Positions 1 to 10,019 of a stretch of 56,878 nucleotides of DNA are shown here, piece after piece. The notes under the pieces are model-generated. The model was not told where the DNA came from and searched no databases. It was given only the letters and a program-made list of their open reading frames with translations. Source of the stretch: Arcicella aurantiaca (lineage in GTDB: Bacteria; Bacteroidota; Bacteroidia; Cytophagales; Spirosomataceae); the NCBI RefSeq assembly GCF_003148625.1, contig NZ_QGGO01000037.1, positions 1 to 56,878 on the forward strand. The letters run 5' to 3'. A program made the translations under genes and the position numbers. The stretch's first letter is position 1, and every line of letters starts with the position of its first letter.

Positions 1-95
1 GGGCGGAGAAAAACGACCTTCAAGAAAACCGCTCATTATCTATGCTATACCTATATTTTCTTGAAAGTCTAAAAAAGCCCTCGCTAAATTGGCGG
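1..95. repeat. Terminal direct repeat showing the molecule is circular
   Basis: Bases 1-95 are identical to 56784-56878. The related copy inside the window (250-344) differs at several positions, so the terminal match is not merely another copy of the local repeat. The simplest reading is a circular molecule whose assembly closes with a 95-base overlap, giving 56,783 bp. Confidence 0.9.
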
Positions 96-430
96 CTAAA
101 AACGAAATAGTGTTCTCCCTTTGCAAGCCCTACAATACACTATTCCATTCTTAACCGCCAATTTCCCAACGCTCAAAGCGGCTGAATGTTTATGTTTACC
201 GCCCTATCCGTTTTGACAGAGCCACCGCACAAGCTATTCAAAACCAATGGGGCGGAGAAAAAACGACCTTCAAGAAAACCGCTAATTATCCCTGCTATAC
301 CTATATTTTCTTGAAAGTCTAAAAAAGCCCTCGCTAAATTGGCGGTTAAAAACGAAATAGTGTTCCCTTTCACAAGCCCTACAATACACTATTTCATTCT
401 TAACCGCCAATTTCCTAACGCTCAAAGCGG
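1..430. repeat. ~249-bp tandem repeat made of nested palindromes
   Basis: Two copies lie at about 1-180 and 250-430, with a further part at 56701-56878 on the circle. Each copy holds one hairpin with arms CTTCAAGAAAA (18-28) and TTTTCTTGAA (56-65). A second, larger hairpin has arms AATTGGCGG (88-95) and CCGCCAATT (155-163), flanked by AACGAAATAGTGT and its imperfect reverse complement. After each large hairpin comes CAACGCTCAAAGCGG or CTAACGCTCAAAGCGG. No convincing coding sequence is present. The function is unknown; it could be a recombination site array or a structured transcript. Confidence 0.75.
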
Positions 431-940
431 TTTTTAATGGCAGAGTCTTTCGTGTGAGTTCCAAAACCATTTTCTCAGAGCCACCGCCAGAGCCTACGAA
501 AACCGTTTTGGAACATTATTACGAGCATACTCCCACAAACTGCATCCAAACAAACTTCCTTTTCGCAACCTATCGCACGTTTGAATGGCAGCATTTTGTG
601 GGAGCAAGCTCGTTGCCTACGCACAATGCTTAAAATTAATCGTATTTAAAAGTAATTGATTGATTTTTAGGTGCTTGTGGAAATTTATTGCGAAGGTTTA
701 AAATACAAATAATTTCTAATTCTCCCAAGTATATTATTTGAAATTACCATAGGATAATAAATATTGATGTATAAGAAATACAACTACAATAATCCGAGTA
801 GAAAGATATGATGAAATAAAAATTGATTATTTATTTGAAAAAATTACAATTCCTCCTTAACATTGCACGCAAAACAGATAACATAGAAATATTAAATTAA
901 AAACATAGATTGCGTTTAGACTGAATCCTGTACTGAAAAT
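431..940. other. Non-coding stretch with two further hairpins
   Basis: The first 200 bases contain two inverted repeats: GTTCCAAAAC with GTTTTGGAAC (about 460-520), and CTCCCACAAA with TTTTGTGGGAG (about 530-605). These continue the style of the preceding repeat array. From about 640 to 940 the sequence is AT-rich and I see no gene or clear site. Confidence 0.5.
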
Positions 941-1032
941 CTGGTAAATTTTTTAATGCACACAGGGAGTAGAGTTTTAAACGCCACGTTCAAAGCGTGG
1001 CGTTGCTTTGCTTATGTGTGCAGGTTTACCAG
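941..1032. repeat. Long nested palindrome (element P1)
   Basis: Three pairs of arms nest around one centre: CTGGTAAA (941-948) with TTTACCAG (1025-1032), TGCACAC (957-963) with GTGTGCA (1016-1022), and AACGCCACG (980-988) with CGTGGCGTT (996-1004). The layout, with a short central stem and spaced outer stems, matches element P2 near 2837-2929. The two share the right-hand core CGTTGCTTT. Together they bracket the zeta-toxin/YqaE-like unit, which suggests a module boundary. Confidence 0.7.
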
Positions 1033-1210
1033 AGCCACAGATACTAAGTGATAGTAACGTTCACGCTTTTTTCGTGTCCAATTGTTACCCTCACTATCCG
1101 CACTTTTTTTGAATTTCATTCAGAAAATCTTTTTCAGTTTTCACGTAAGTAATGATTTTGTTTTCTGTCATAGAAATCAACACATATTAGTTTACCGTAA
1201 ACACTTGAAA

Positions 1211-1507
1211 ATGAAAAATCAAACACCAAATCCTCACATTCAATCCGCCCAACATTGGCTTGATTTGGAAATAGCCATCGAAATAATAGCAGAAATGAAG
1301 GGAATCCGAATGAGCAAGATTCTTAGAGAAATGAATAAACCAAGTCCCGATATTAATAAAATTGCCACTTGGCGATTAGAATTACAAGATTTAGGCATTG
1401 AACGCAATCTACTACTTTACGACTCTACCCAAACTGAAACCGTCATTCAAAAATCAAAAACCCAATACAGTGAAGAAATTAAAACCTATTACGCCGCCCC
1501 ACGTTGA
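1211..1507 (+). CDS. Putative antitoxin of the zeta-toxin-like pair
   Basis: A 98-residue soluble, charged protein with no helix-turn-helix or membrane segment that I recognise. The ATG at 1211 is chosen because the residues encoded upstream look like translated non-coding DNA. It lies directly before the zeta-toxin-like kinase gene and overlaps it by about 38 bases if that gene starts at its GTG. Small antitoxin first and toxin overlapping is the usual order for zeta-type systems, so it is inferred to neutralise the kinase. No sequence similarity to the epsilon or PezA antitoxins is evident. The role rests on position alone. Confidence 0.5.
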   Translation: MKNQTPNPHIQSAQHWLDLEIAIEIIAEMKGIRMSKILREMNKPSPDINKIATWRLELQDLGIERNLLLYDSTQTETVIQKSKTQYSEEIKTYYAAPR

Positions 1508-2303
1508 AAAACTCCTTACATTAGGAATAACTCAACTCGAAATATCCGAGATTTTAGGAATGCTCCGAATAGAATTATTTGGAAATCGCCAAGCGGAAGA
1601 AATGCCCACTTGCTATATTGTAGGCGGACAACCATCGTCTGGAAAAACAAGTTTGAATGAAAGAATCATTGAAGGATTTAGGGAAACTAAAATAGCCAAA
1701 CCTGTTATTATCAATGGAAATGAACTCAAAAGGTTTCATCCTAATTATGATGAATATTTCCAAGAAGATAGTAAAGAATCTACGGTAAGTCCGCAGTTAT
1801 TCGCTAATATTTTGGTGGATTATTTTCAAGAATACGCTTTAGAAAAAAGAATTAGTTTTATCTTAGACGTTACCATGCGAACTTTGGCAACTCCATTGAC
1901 AACTATTCATAAAGCCCAAAAGAAAAATTACCGAATAGAAACGCATATTCTGGCTGTTCACCAGCAACGTTCATGGGTAGGCGTTCACGAGCGTTATGAG
2001 AGCCAAAAAGCATATTTAGGAAAAGGACAATTCATTTATCAAGACCTTCATGACACCGCTTTTGACAATATTCCGAGAGTAGCAGACGTTTTGTATCAAG
2101 ACCCTGAAGCTTTAAATAAGATGGTAATTTATACGGCACAGGCTCAGAATATTATCTATGAAACTCAGAGAATTAGTGGTGGAAAATGGGATAATGAAAT
2201 ACTTCCTTCGGAAATCCTTCATCAAGAGAGAAATCGAATTATGGACAGTCAAGAAGAGGAACGCATTTCGTGGGGGTGGAATTTGATAAGAGCCAAACAA
2301 TAA
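1470..2303 (+). CDS. Zeta-toxin-like P-loop kinase
   Basis: The protein carries a Walker A loop GGQPSSGKT about 48 residues from the chosen start. This is followed by a segment FILDVTMRT, which resembles the strand and acidic residue before the conserved arginine of zeta toxins. Known zeta toxins phosphorylate UDP-N-acetylglucosamine and block cell-wall synthesis; whether this one does is inference. The GTG at 1470 is preferred because an ATG at 1398 would overlap the upstream gene by 110 bases, although that ATG or the one at 1560 remains possible. The length (about 277 residues) suits the family. The pair probably acts as a plasmid addiction module, or as a standalone kinase toxin. Confidence 0.7.
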   Translation: MKKLKPITPPHVEKLLTLGITQLEISEILGMLRIELFGNRQAEEMPTCYIVGGQPSSGKTSLNERIIEGFRETKIAKPVIINGNELKRFHPNYDEYFQEDSKESTVSPQLFANILVDYFQEYALEKRISFILDVTMRTLATPLTTIHKAQKKNYRIETHILAVHQQRSWVGVHERYESQKAYLGKGQFIYQDLHDTAFDNIPRVADVLYQDPEALNKMVIYTAQAQNIIYETQRISGGKWDNEILPSEILHQERNRIMDSQEEERISWGWNLIRAKQ

Positions 2304-2351
2304 TAGAATCATACACAATAATAAATATTTCATTAAACCTTCGTACAAATT

Positions 2352-2564
2352 ATGTTAATAGTCGCCATTTTATTGCCTTGGTTATCCTTCTTTTTGCGTG
2401 GAAAAATCATACAAGGTATCATCTGTTTAATACTACAAGTCACTCTAATTGGGTGGTTGCCAGCCGCTTTTTGGGCGGTATCTTCAAGGAGCGAAGCCAA
2501 AGCGGACAAGCGAAATAAAGATTTAATAAAGGAAATGCAAAAAATCAATCAACAACCGAAATAG
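2352..2564 (+). CDS. YqaE/Pmp3-like small membrane protein
   Basis: A 70-residue protein with two hydrophobic stretches, AILLPWLSFFLRGK and ICLILQVTLIGWLPAAFWAV, followed by a charged tail rich in lysine and glutamate. The pattern of a short helix, a polar turn, then a helix ending in PAAFWAV resembles the YqaE/Pmp3 family, whose members sit in the inner membrane and are often stress-induced. It follows the zeta-like gene by 48 bases and may be cotranscribed. Its cargo role on the plasmid is unknown. Confidence 0.6.
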   Translation: MLIVAILLPWLSFFLRGKIIQGIICLILQVTLIGWLPAAFWAVSSRSEAKADKRNKDLIKEMQKINQQPK

Positions 2565-2836
2565 TATATTTTGCATCTTTTCCAATGAATAAAATCAACA
2601 TTTCGAGTGTGATATATAAGCGATAAGTTGTTTTTATAGGGTAAATTTACCTTATGGCATTACGTAGAATTACCCTATTTTAGGGTTTTAACACAAAATA
2701 ATCTGGTCAATGTTTGGAGGTATAAGAAACACGGTTTAACATTGCAAACTTTTTTAAACCATAAATATTTAGAGTATAGAAGAAAAAATATTTTAAAATA
2801 TATTACGTTTAGCTAACCCTCCTGTTCATGTAAAGC
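2565..2836. other. Intergenic region with a small hairpin
   Basis: An inverted repeat TAGGGTAA (2637-2644) with TTACCCTA (2670-2677) is present, with extra partial copies of the AGGGT motif beside it. It lacks a clear T tract, so terminator function is uncertain. The remainder is AT-rich with no gene. Confidence 0.4.
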
Positions 2837-2929
2837 GGTCGAAAGTAAGTACATAGGTGGATTTAGGGCTAAACGTCCCATGCAATTGCGTGGGACGTTG
2901 CTTTAACTCTGTGTACACGGGATTCGACC
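2837..2929. repeat. Long nested palindrome (element P2)
   Basis: Arms nest as GGTCGAA (2837-2843) with TTCGACC (2923-2929), GTACATAG (2849-2856) with CTGTGTAC (2909-2916), and AACGTCCCA (2872-2880) with TGGGACGTT (2891-2899). It has the architecture of P1 (941-1032) and shares the right-half core ACGTTGCTTT. It lies just upstream of the RHS gene, at the boundary between two gene modules. Confidence 0.7.
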
Positions 2930-3029
2930 CCCTTCATGAGCAAAGTTATAAGTATGCGTTCCCACGCAATTTTTGTTGATTGTGTGTAATAGTAATAGTT
3001 CCTCAAATTTTACCTTTAAAAGCCGTCAA

Positions 3030-6000
3030 ATGACTACATTTTTACAACGCTCTTTGAGTGTGCTTGTGTGCATACTCTTCGTAAATATTGTTTCTATCGC
3101 CCAAGAAATTACTGACCCCAAAGCTCAACCTTTGGACAAGCCTACCGAAAGTAAAGAAGCTCCGAAAACACAAGACCCTACTCTATTAGACAAAGCTCTC
3201 CCTGTAATTGCTTCTGTGGCAGGAGGTACACCATCGGGACAAAAGCCTACTTCTTCGGCTGAAAGTAATTTTGTGAATCGTTTTCAAGATATTCCAGTAA
3301 ATCTATATACGGGAACGCCTATTATTGGTTTCCCTATTTATACGCTTGCTGAAAATGGTGGTGCATCCGTTCCCCTTGCGATGGGTTATAATGCTTCGGG
3401 TATGAAAGGACATGATATTGCTTCTTGGACGGGCATGAATTGGACTGCTACCTTTCTTTTTCAAATTTCACGCATTGTAAGAGGGATTCCAGATGAAGGG
3501 AAATATACTTTGGATAACAGTTTTAATAAAACTGCTCGCAAAGGATATTATCAATACGGTCTTCGTGCTGATAATGATGATGAAAATGATTCTCAACCAG
3601 ATTTATTTTTTCTCAATATCAATGGAACAAGTTATAAGTTTAGTTTTGATGTAAACCACAAAGCTCATTTTTTCCCCGAAGCAGATATTGATGTGAGCGT
3701 AACATGGCAAGAAAGATACAATGTGGGCGACATCGTTGGATTGTTTAGCCATTGGGTCGTTACGATGCCAGACGGCACAAAATACCTGTTTGACGGTACG
3801 GACATTGATAGTAGTTTTGAGATGGAAGCCACCGAAGCTACTGATAATAGTAACCACTTTGGTACAAGTAATTTTTATAAATATATTGAAGCTGAAAGAG
3901 TAACCAGTGCTTGGAATTTGAATAAGATTGTAACGGCTTTTGGACACGAAACCACCTTTGAATACCACGATACTGATTACTCATTTTTTAAAGTTGCTGA
4001 CCAATCGACTACTACTGTAAACTGCACTTTTAACGGTATGGATAAAAAAATTAACAAGGTTTTTATCCGCAATGCCACGCTGTTTAAAATCAGTAATCAA
4101 ACACAAGTAGTAGAAATTAATAAAGGAGGTTGGTCGAGTGATGTATTAGAAGACGGTTCTTTATATTGGTATCTCAATAACACCTATCCTGCACGACAAG
4201 ACATAGATAATTATAGTCGTTATCCTGCTAATTCTTCCAATACCAGAGCTTTACACAGAATAACGGTCTATGGTAAAGACGACCCGACAAAAGTTTTTGA
4301 ATGGAAATTCAATTATGATTATAATTACGGCACAGACCCTTCCAATGTCTTTTCTATTTTTTCAGGTTATTCTTACGCCATGCTTGGCTATACCCATCAA
4401 CGAAGATTCAAATTAAGAAGTATTGAAGAGCCAGACGGTAACAAATATACTTTCAAGTATTATGATGATGGTTTTCCATTACCAAGTCGTTTTACGCAAG
4501 GAATTGACCATTGGGGCTATCTGAATGGTGTTTTATCTGCAAATACGATGATTGGCGAAGATGCTTTTAGAGTATGTACCAGTGGACAATATGCCAATAA
4601 AACGGCAAGTGTTGGTTGGTCGCAATACGGCACTTTAACGGCAATTTCTCACTCTACTGGTGGTACAACTTTGTTAGATTATGAGAACCATAAAGCCAGT
4701 AATTTTTCAAATATTATTGGAGGAAGTCGGGTAAAGAAAATAACCTATATTGATTCTATTTCTAACCTCAAAGCCGTTAAACGCTATGACTACCTTCAAA
4801 CAAATGGTAAATCTTCTGGCTTTTTATGTCTAAAACCTGTCTATCATTTTGATGATAAAACGGATTATACAGGCTTACATAATGAATATTGGTACTCAGG
4901 TTTATACCAACAACTTTTATCAGAAAGTGGTCGTCCAGCGGTGGGATATTCTCGTGTAAAAGAAACGATTTTAACAGGTACTGAAACGGATAGTTTGGGT
5001 AGTACCGTTTCTGAGTTTTTGCAACCTACCACAGAAATAAATTTGATAGAAACGGTAACCTATAATTGCGTAACTCAATATCCTCCTGCCGTTCCATATC
5101 CGACAACCACTTGTGATACAAGCCGCTATTTACGTCCTTGGAAATGGATTCCCTTTCACGAAAATACAGTTGGTGTTCCTTCAAAAGTATCCGTTTACGG
5201 AAGAGCTAATCAATTGCTTTCTCAAAAAAGTAGCGTTTATACTGAACAACAATTACAAGGTTCAACGCCTTATTTTTTCCAATATCATTCCTTCCGATTA
5301 GTTGATAAAAATTACAACTTTGAAAAATATTACGGAGAATTTTACAATAGCTTTCGTCTAACTTCCGATACTACCAAAACGTATAGCCAAGACGGTACAA
5401 ACCCTGTTATTTCATTTATCAATTATGAATACCCAATTCAAGGTAAGCACAACCAAGTCATCAAAACTATTACTACTGATAGTTATGGAAATACGGTTGA
5501 AAATTCAATAAAATACCCTTTCGATTTTGATTTTGGAATGGTTGCCCCTACAAATATTGAAGCTAAGGGCATTTATCAACTCCGACAAAAGCACATTTTT
5601 AATGCTGTTATTGAAAATATCCTTCGCAAAAAAGATTTTACGGCTACAAGTTTTGTTGTAAACGCCTCCTTCCAAAGTTATTACGATAAGGATTCTGTAA
5701 CTTTTAAGGCAGGATTACCCAAATCAAACTATGTTTTAGAGAATGTACCAAGAGCCACTTTTACCGAAATAAATTATGATGCCAGTACTGATACATTCAC
5801 CAAAGACGGCTCTTATGATTTAAAAACAACCGTAGATGCCTATACGCCTATCGGCTTACCCATACAAAGTTCCGTCCGTTTTGGCTCAACTGCCAAAATC
5901 AATTATGATGCTACTTATCCAACCTTAGCCATTAGTCAAACGTCTAATGTTGAGCAAGCATCTGAGCAAACCGCCACAACAGAATACGCTAAAATCTTAT

Positions 6001-9000
6001 ACGGAGCAAGCAAACAGACCAGTGCAAATGGTCTTTCCGTAAGCAATGAATATTATGCCGACGGAAAACTAAAACAACAAACCGACAAAGACGGTAAAGT
6101 TTTAAAACACCTTCAATACGTTTATCGTGGGAAAGCAGACAGCGACCCTGATGTTACTACCAATACAGACTATAACCGCATCATTACCCGAATCCCAAGA
6201 TTTGCCACCACAGACGCTCTAAGTTTAGGAGTGGATTCTTGTATCATTAGTATTCAATATTTTGATGGTTCGGGTAGAACGGTTGAAAATGTAGCCCACA
6301 AAGCATCGCCAAATAGAAAAGATATGATTTCGGGAGTGGTAGATTATGATATTTTCAACCGCCCCATAAGAAATTGGTTATCCATTGAAAGCTCTAAATC
6401 AGACGGCAGTATGTTAGATACTGCCCTTGTCAAATCAACTGCCAAGAGTTTTTACGAAGATGCTATGCCTTATTCGGAAGTATTGGAATATGAAGCATCA
6501 CCCCTTAGTAGAATTTATAAAAGTTATGGAGAAGGGAAAGTTTGGCGAGACAGCAGTAAATACGTTCAAAATAAATACGAAACGGCTAAAGGTATAAAAA
6601 GATTTAGACTCTTTTATGATAGTGATGTTGCTTATATTGATACTTATCCAACCTACGAATTATCAAAAATGACCAGTATTGATGAACGAGGTAATAAGGT
6701 AATCGAATATAAAGATAAATCAGGGAATGTTATACAAAGAGACGTACAAGTTGATGCAACTAATTATTTATCAACTTGTTATGTTTTTGATGAAGCAAAT
6801 AGGCTAAGATTTATTCTACCCCCGAAAGCCTACAACGCTTTGGGAACATTAGGCACGATTTCTTTTGAATCGTGGGCGGAATTTAACGAAAACGTGTATG
6901 CTCTTCATTATGACGGCAGGGGACGTATTTTTGAATCTCACAAACCTGGTATCGGTTGGTCACGGACGATATTTTCTCGAATGAATCAAGCCGTGATGAG
7001 TCAAGATGATGATGAATTAGCCAAAAATAATACGTGGAATTTCGCACAAGAAGACGGACAAAAAAGACTAATTAGAGATGGGCAGGTACAATTGCCAAGT
7101 ACCTATACACGTGCTTATCTTCAAAATCTCTTTGATAATTTCACCGATGCTAATCAATTTGAAGAAAGAGATACCATACAAAGTAGTAGTTTTCGGAAAT
7201 ATACCAATCGTAGTTTTCCATCAGCTCTGAGAACTTATATTAATGATGCTACGTGGAAAAATATTCATTATTTTGACGATTATAATTTTAGATACAATGA
7301 CAACTACTCAGGTAGTATTTCTGCTTATGGTTTTCAAGTAAATCCTTATAATTCAACAGCTTACTCAGTAGCGAATGCCAAAGGATTAATGACAGGAGGC
7401 TTACACAAAATTGATAATTTTGGCGACTTTGCTTTTCCAAGTACGGTATATTATGACGATAAAAATAGACCTTTACAGACCATCATTTACCAAGACTTAT
7501 ACGCCCGTAATCAGAGCGATATTAAGTACAATTTCATTGGAGAAACTTTACAATCTCAAATGATTTACCGCAAAAGTGGAGATTTAGACCGCACCCGAAC
7601 GACTGAAAATATCCTTGACCATACAGGTAGAGCCAAAGAAATGTACTACACTTTGAAAGAGGGAACGGTTGATAAAGTGCCAAGATTCAAAATGGTTTCG
7701 CTATTTTTTGATGATATTGGTAGGCTAAAAACTAAAATGGTTCAACCTAATGCCAATGTTATCAGTAGTTTACAGTCAGGAACTTGGACAACGGCAAGCA
7801 TTTGGACAAATAACACGATTCCAAGTTTAACGACTCCAGCGGTTATCAATTCGGGACATATCATTACAATTCCTGCTAACACGACCGTACAAGCAGGAAC
7901 ATTGTACGATGCAGGAACACTTAATTTTCTGACGAACAGTAAATTGCAAATGGGTTCGCTTGCCCCTGTGAAGGGTGCGGCTTTGCAAGTCATTGAATAC
8001 AGCTATAATGTTCGTGGACAAATGAGAGGCGTTAATCTGGATGCTTCTGGCAATACGCAAGTGTCTCTGGATAAGTTGTTTAGTTATAAGATTGACTATC
8101 ATGAAGACGGCAGATTATTTGACGGTTCAATTTCCAAGTTTTCTTGGAAATCTCAAAATAGTCCTCAGAATAGAAGTTATACATATTCTTATGACCGTTC
8201 AAATAAACTCACGAATGCTCAATTTGTTGGCGTTGGTGCTGAAAATTATTCTGTTTCAACGGACTATGATGTTAATGGGAATATTCAGCATTTACAACGG
8301 TATAGTAAGACTGGGGCAAATACTTACGGTTTGGTGGATAATCTAACTTATAGCTATCTCGACAATGGTAATAAACTACAAAAAGTTGATGATGCTGTTA
8401 GTGGAAATGCACCTGCTAACGATTTTAGAGACGTATCCGGAAACGATTATGCTTTTTCAGTAGATGGAAAATTAACGAAGGATAACAACAAAAGTATCTT
8501 CAATATCAAATATAATTTCTTAGATTTGGTATCGAAAGTTATCTTTAACGATAGTACCAAAGTTGAATATTTTTACACCTCTACGGGCGAAAGAAGGCAA
8601 AGAAAAGTTACCAAAAATGGTGTAACGAGTTATACGCTTTATGATGGTGAAATGGTTTATCAATTCACTGGAAACGTAACAAGTTTGAATGATTTTAAGG
8701 TTTCGGAAATACAAAACTCAGAAGGACGTTTTGTAAATGGGAAATTGGAGTACAGTTATACCGACCATGTAGGAAATCTTAGATTGAGTTATAAGGATTC
8801 TTTGGGGACTGCCTTTATTACGCAAAGTCAGTCGTATGATGCTTGGTCAAACGTATTATCAGGTACAGAATATTCGTTAAACTCTTCTATTTCAGACCGT
8901 TATTTGGTATCTGGAAAAGAAAACGATAATATAACAGGAAATACGTTGTTAGATTGGCGAGATTATGATTCTACAACTGGTAGGATGAATAGCTTTGACC

Positions 9001-10019
9001 CTTCCAGTACAGAAGGTGGACAAATTTCATTAAGCCCTTTTGCCTACTCTTGGAATCGCCCAAGTATGTTGAATGACCCTGATGGGAAATGTCCGATGTG
9101 TATTGGTTTTATGGTCGGGCTTTTCACAAGTGCCATTGGTAATGCTGTAAGTGGGAAAATGCCTTCGAATATAGGACAGTTTTTATTGCCAGGTGTTCAA
9201 GGAGCAATTGGAGGTGGTATAGCCAGTGCCATTGGAGGAGCATTTTCAGGCATGAGCAACTTTGTAGGCAAAGGACTTTTACAAGCAGGTACACACACCT
9301 TATCGGGTGGTTTGCAAAGTGCTGCCTTTGGTGGTGATTTCTGGCAAGGTGCAGCCAGTAGTGGTATTTCATCGAGTTTTGCTGGTCTTTCGGGAGGTTT
9401 GGGAGGAGTAGGTCAATTATTAGCAGGTGGTTTATCAGGAGGTATTACAGCAGAATTGTTTGGTGGTAACTTTTGGGACGGTGCAAGAGATGGTCTGATT
9501 GTTAGTGGTTTGAATCATTTGGCACATGGGGGAGGTGGTGATGGTTATGGAAAACTTTATAAGGATGAAACAGAAGCCTACAATTTTATGTGGAAAAATG
9601 CAGTAAGTAAAGATATTGAACATTCTGCATTTTTAGTTGATGGAGGTGTATTAGTTACCCCAATAACTAAAAATGGACAGACGACTTCATACCCAGATTA
9701 TTACAAATTGAGAGGTGGAAAAGTTTTTTTTGGTGGTAAAGGGTATAATGTTAAAGGGTATTTGCATACACATCAACGTTTAGGAAATGATGGTAAGTTA
9801 TTACCTTCTGGTATGTATCAAATGTCGCCAGAAGATGGAGGCTTTTCTCAAAGAATAGGAAAGACTAATTTTGCCTTGACAAGGGATAATCGGGTTATGG
9901 CATATGATTACTTTCGTTATTTTAAGGGTGTATATCAGCCATCTTATCAGTTAAAGAATTATTCAGTATCTGGTCTTTTATCAGGTAATCAATCACTTTT
10001 TAAATATTTACAAAAATGA
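3030..10019 (+). CDS. Secreted RHS-repeat polymorphic toxin
   Basis: A 2329-residue protein. The ATG at 3030 is chosen because it begins a good signal peptide (MTTFLQRSLSVLVCILFVN, ending near SIAQ). The body is a long series of YD/RHS repeats of the Bacteroidota DUF6443 type. A G8-like insert (GTWTTASIWTNNTIPS) occurs near residue 1580. The RHS core, with motifs DHVGNLRLSY, SGKENDN and NDPDGK, spans residues 1909-2021. A glycine-rich hydrophobic stretch (2023-2167) follows and ends GLIVSGLNHLAH. The last ~160 residues are the variable toxin tip, with HTH and SPED motifs recalling DUF4329/JAB-like tips; its activity is uncertain. RHS proteins form shells that enclose and deliver the tip. The next gene is probably its immunity protein. 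Confidence 0.85.
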   Translation: MTTFLQRSLSVLVCILFVNIVSIAQEITDPKAQPLDKPTESKEAPKTQDPTLLDKALPVIASVAGGTPSGQKPTSSAESNFVNRFQDIPVNLYTGTPIIGFPIYTLAENGGASVPLAMGYNASGMKGHDIASWTGMNWTATFLFQISRIVRGIPDEGKYTLDNSFNKTARKGYYQYGLRADNDDENDSQPDLFFLNINGTSYKFSFDVNHKAHFFPEADIDVSVTWQERYNVGDIVGLFSHWVVTMPDGTKYLFDGTDIDSSFEMEATEATDNSNHFGTSNFYKYIEAERVTSAWNLNKIVTAFGHETTFEYHDTDYSFFKVADQSTTTVNCTFNGMDKKINKVFIRNATLFKISNQTQVVEINKGGWSSDVLEDGSLYWYLNNTYPARQDIDNYSRYPANSSNTRALHRITVYGKDDPTKVFEWKFNYDYNYGTDPSNVFSIFSGYSYAMLGYTHQRRFKLRSIEEPDGNKYTFKYYDDGFPLPSRFTQGIDHWGYLNGVLSANTMIGEDAFRVCTSGQYANKTASVGWSQYGTLTAISHSTGGTTLLDYENHKASNFSNIIGGSRVKKITYIDSISNLKAVKRYDYLQTNGKSSGFLCLKPVYHFDDKTDYTGLHNEYWYSGLYQQLLSESGRPAVGYSRVKETILTGTETDSLGSTVSEFLQPTTEINLIETVTYNCVTQYPPAVPYPTTTCDTSRYLRPWKWIPFHENTVGVPSKVSVYGRANQLLSQKSSVYTEQQLQGSTPYFFQYHSFRLVDKNYNFEKYYGEFYNSFRLTSDTTKTYSQDGTNPVISFINYEYPIQGKHNQVIKTITTDSYGNTVENSIKYPFDFDFGMVAPTNIEAKGIYQLRQKHIFNAVIENILRKKDFTATSFVVNASFQSYYDKDSVTFKAGLPKSNYVLENVPRATFTEINYDASTDTFTKDGSYDLKTTVDAYTPIGLPIQSSVRFGSTAKINYDATYPTLAISQTSNVEQASEQTATTEYAKILYGASKQTSANGLSVSNEYYADGKLKQQTDKDGKVLKHLQYVYRGKADSDPDVTTNTDYNRIITRIPRFATTDALSLGVDSCIISIQYFDGSGRTVENVAHKASPNRKDMISGVVDYDIFNRPIRNWLSIESSKSDGSMLDTALVKSTAKSFYEDAMPYSEVLEYEASPLSRIYKSYGEGKVWRDSSKYVQNKYETAKGIKRFRLFYDSDVAYIDTYPTYELSKMTSIDERGNKVIEYKDKSGNVIQRDVQVDATNYLSTCYVFDEANRLRFILPPKAYNALGTLGTISFESWAEFNENVYALHYDGRGRIFESHKPGIGWSRTIFSRMNQAVMSQDDDELAKNNTWNFAQEDGQKRLIRDGQVQLPSTYTRAYLQNLFDNFTDANQFEERDTIQSSSFRKYTNRSFPSALRTYINDATWKNIHYFDDYNFRYNDNYSGSISAYGFQVNPYNSTAYSVANAKGLMTGGLHKIDNFGDFAFPSTVYYDDKNRPLQTIIYQDLYARNQSDIKYNFIGETLQSQMIYRKSGDLDRTRTTENILDHTGRAKEMYYTLKEGTVDKVPRFKMVSLFFDDIGRLKTKMVQPNANVISSLQSGTWTTASIWTNNTIPSLTTPAVINSGHIITIPANTTVQAGTLYDAGTLNFLTNSKLQMGSLAPVKGAALQVIEYSYNVRGQMRGVNLDASGNTQVSLDKLFSYKIDYHEDGRLFDGSISKFSWKSQNSPQNRSYTYSYDRSNKLTNAQFVGVGAENYSVSTDYDVNGNIQHLQRYSKTGANTYGLVDNLTYSYLDNGNKLQKVDDAVSGNAPANDFRDVSGNDYAFSVDGKLTKDNNKSIFNIKYNFLDLVSKVIFNDSTKVEYFYTSTGERRQRKVTKNGVTSYTLYDGEMVYQFTGNVTSLNDFKVSEIQNSEGRFVNGKLEYSYTDHVGNLRLSYKDSLGTAFITQSQSYDAWSNVLSGTEYSLNSSISDRYLVSGKENDNITGNTLLDWRDYDSTTGRMNSFDPSSTEGGQISLSPFAYSWNRPSMLNDPDGKCPMCIGFMVGLFTSAIGNAVSGKMPSNIGQFLLPGVQGAIGGGIASAIGGAFSGMSNFVGKGLLQAGTHTLSGGLQSAAFGGDFWQGAASSGISSSFAGLSGGLGGVGQLLAGGLSGGITAELFGGNFWDGARDGLIVSGLNHLAHGGGGDGYGKLYKDETEAYNFMWKNAVSKDIEHSAFLVDGGVLVTPITKNGQTTSYPDYYKLRGGKVFFGGKGYNVKGYLHTHQRLGNDGKLLPSGMYQMSPEDGGFSQRIGKTNFALTRDNRVMAYDYFRYFKGVYQPSYQLKNYSVSGLLSGNQSLFKYLQK

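Noticed and set aside
173-470. Two short minus-strand open frames in the repeat array.
   Set aside because: They are translations of palindromic repeat DNA and do not persist as a frame across the repeat copies.
9124-9623. Minus-strand open frames across the RHS C-terminal region.
   Set aside because: They run opposite to a well-supported gene and mirror its glycine-rich codons.
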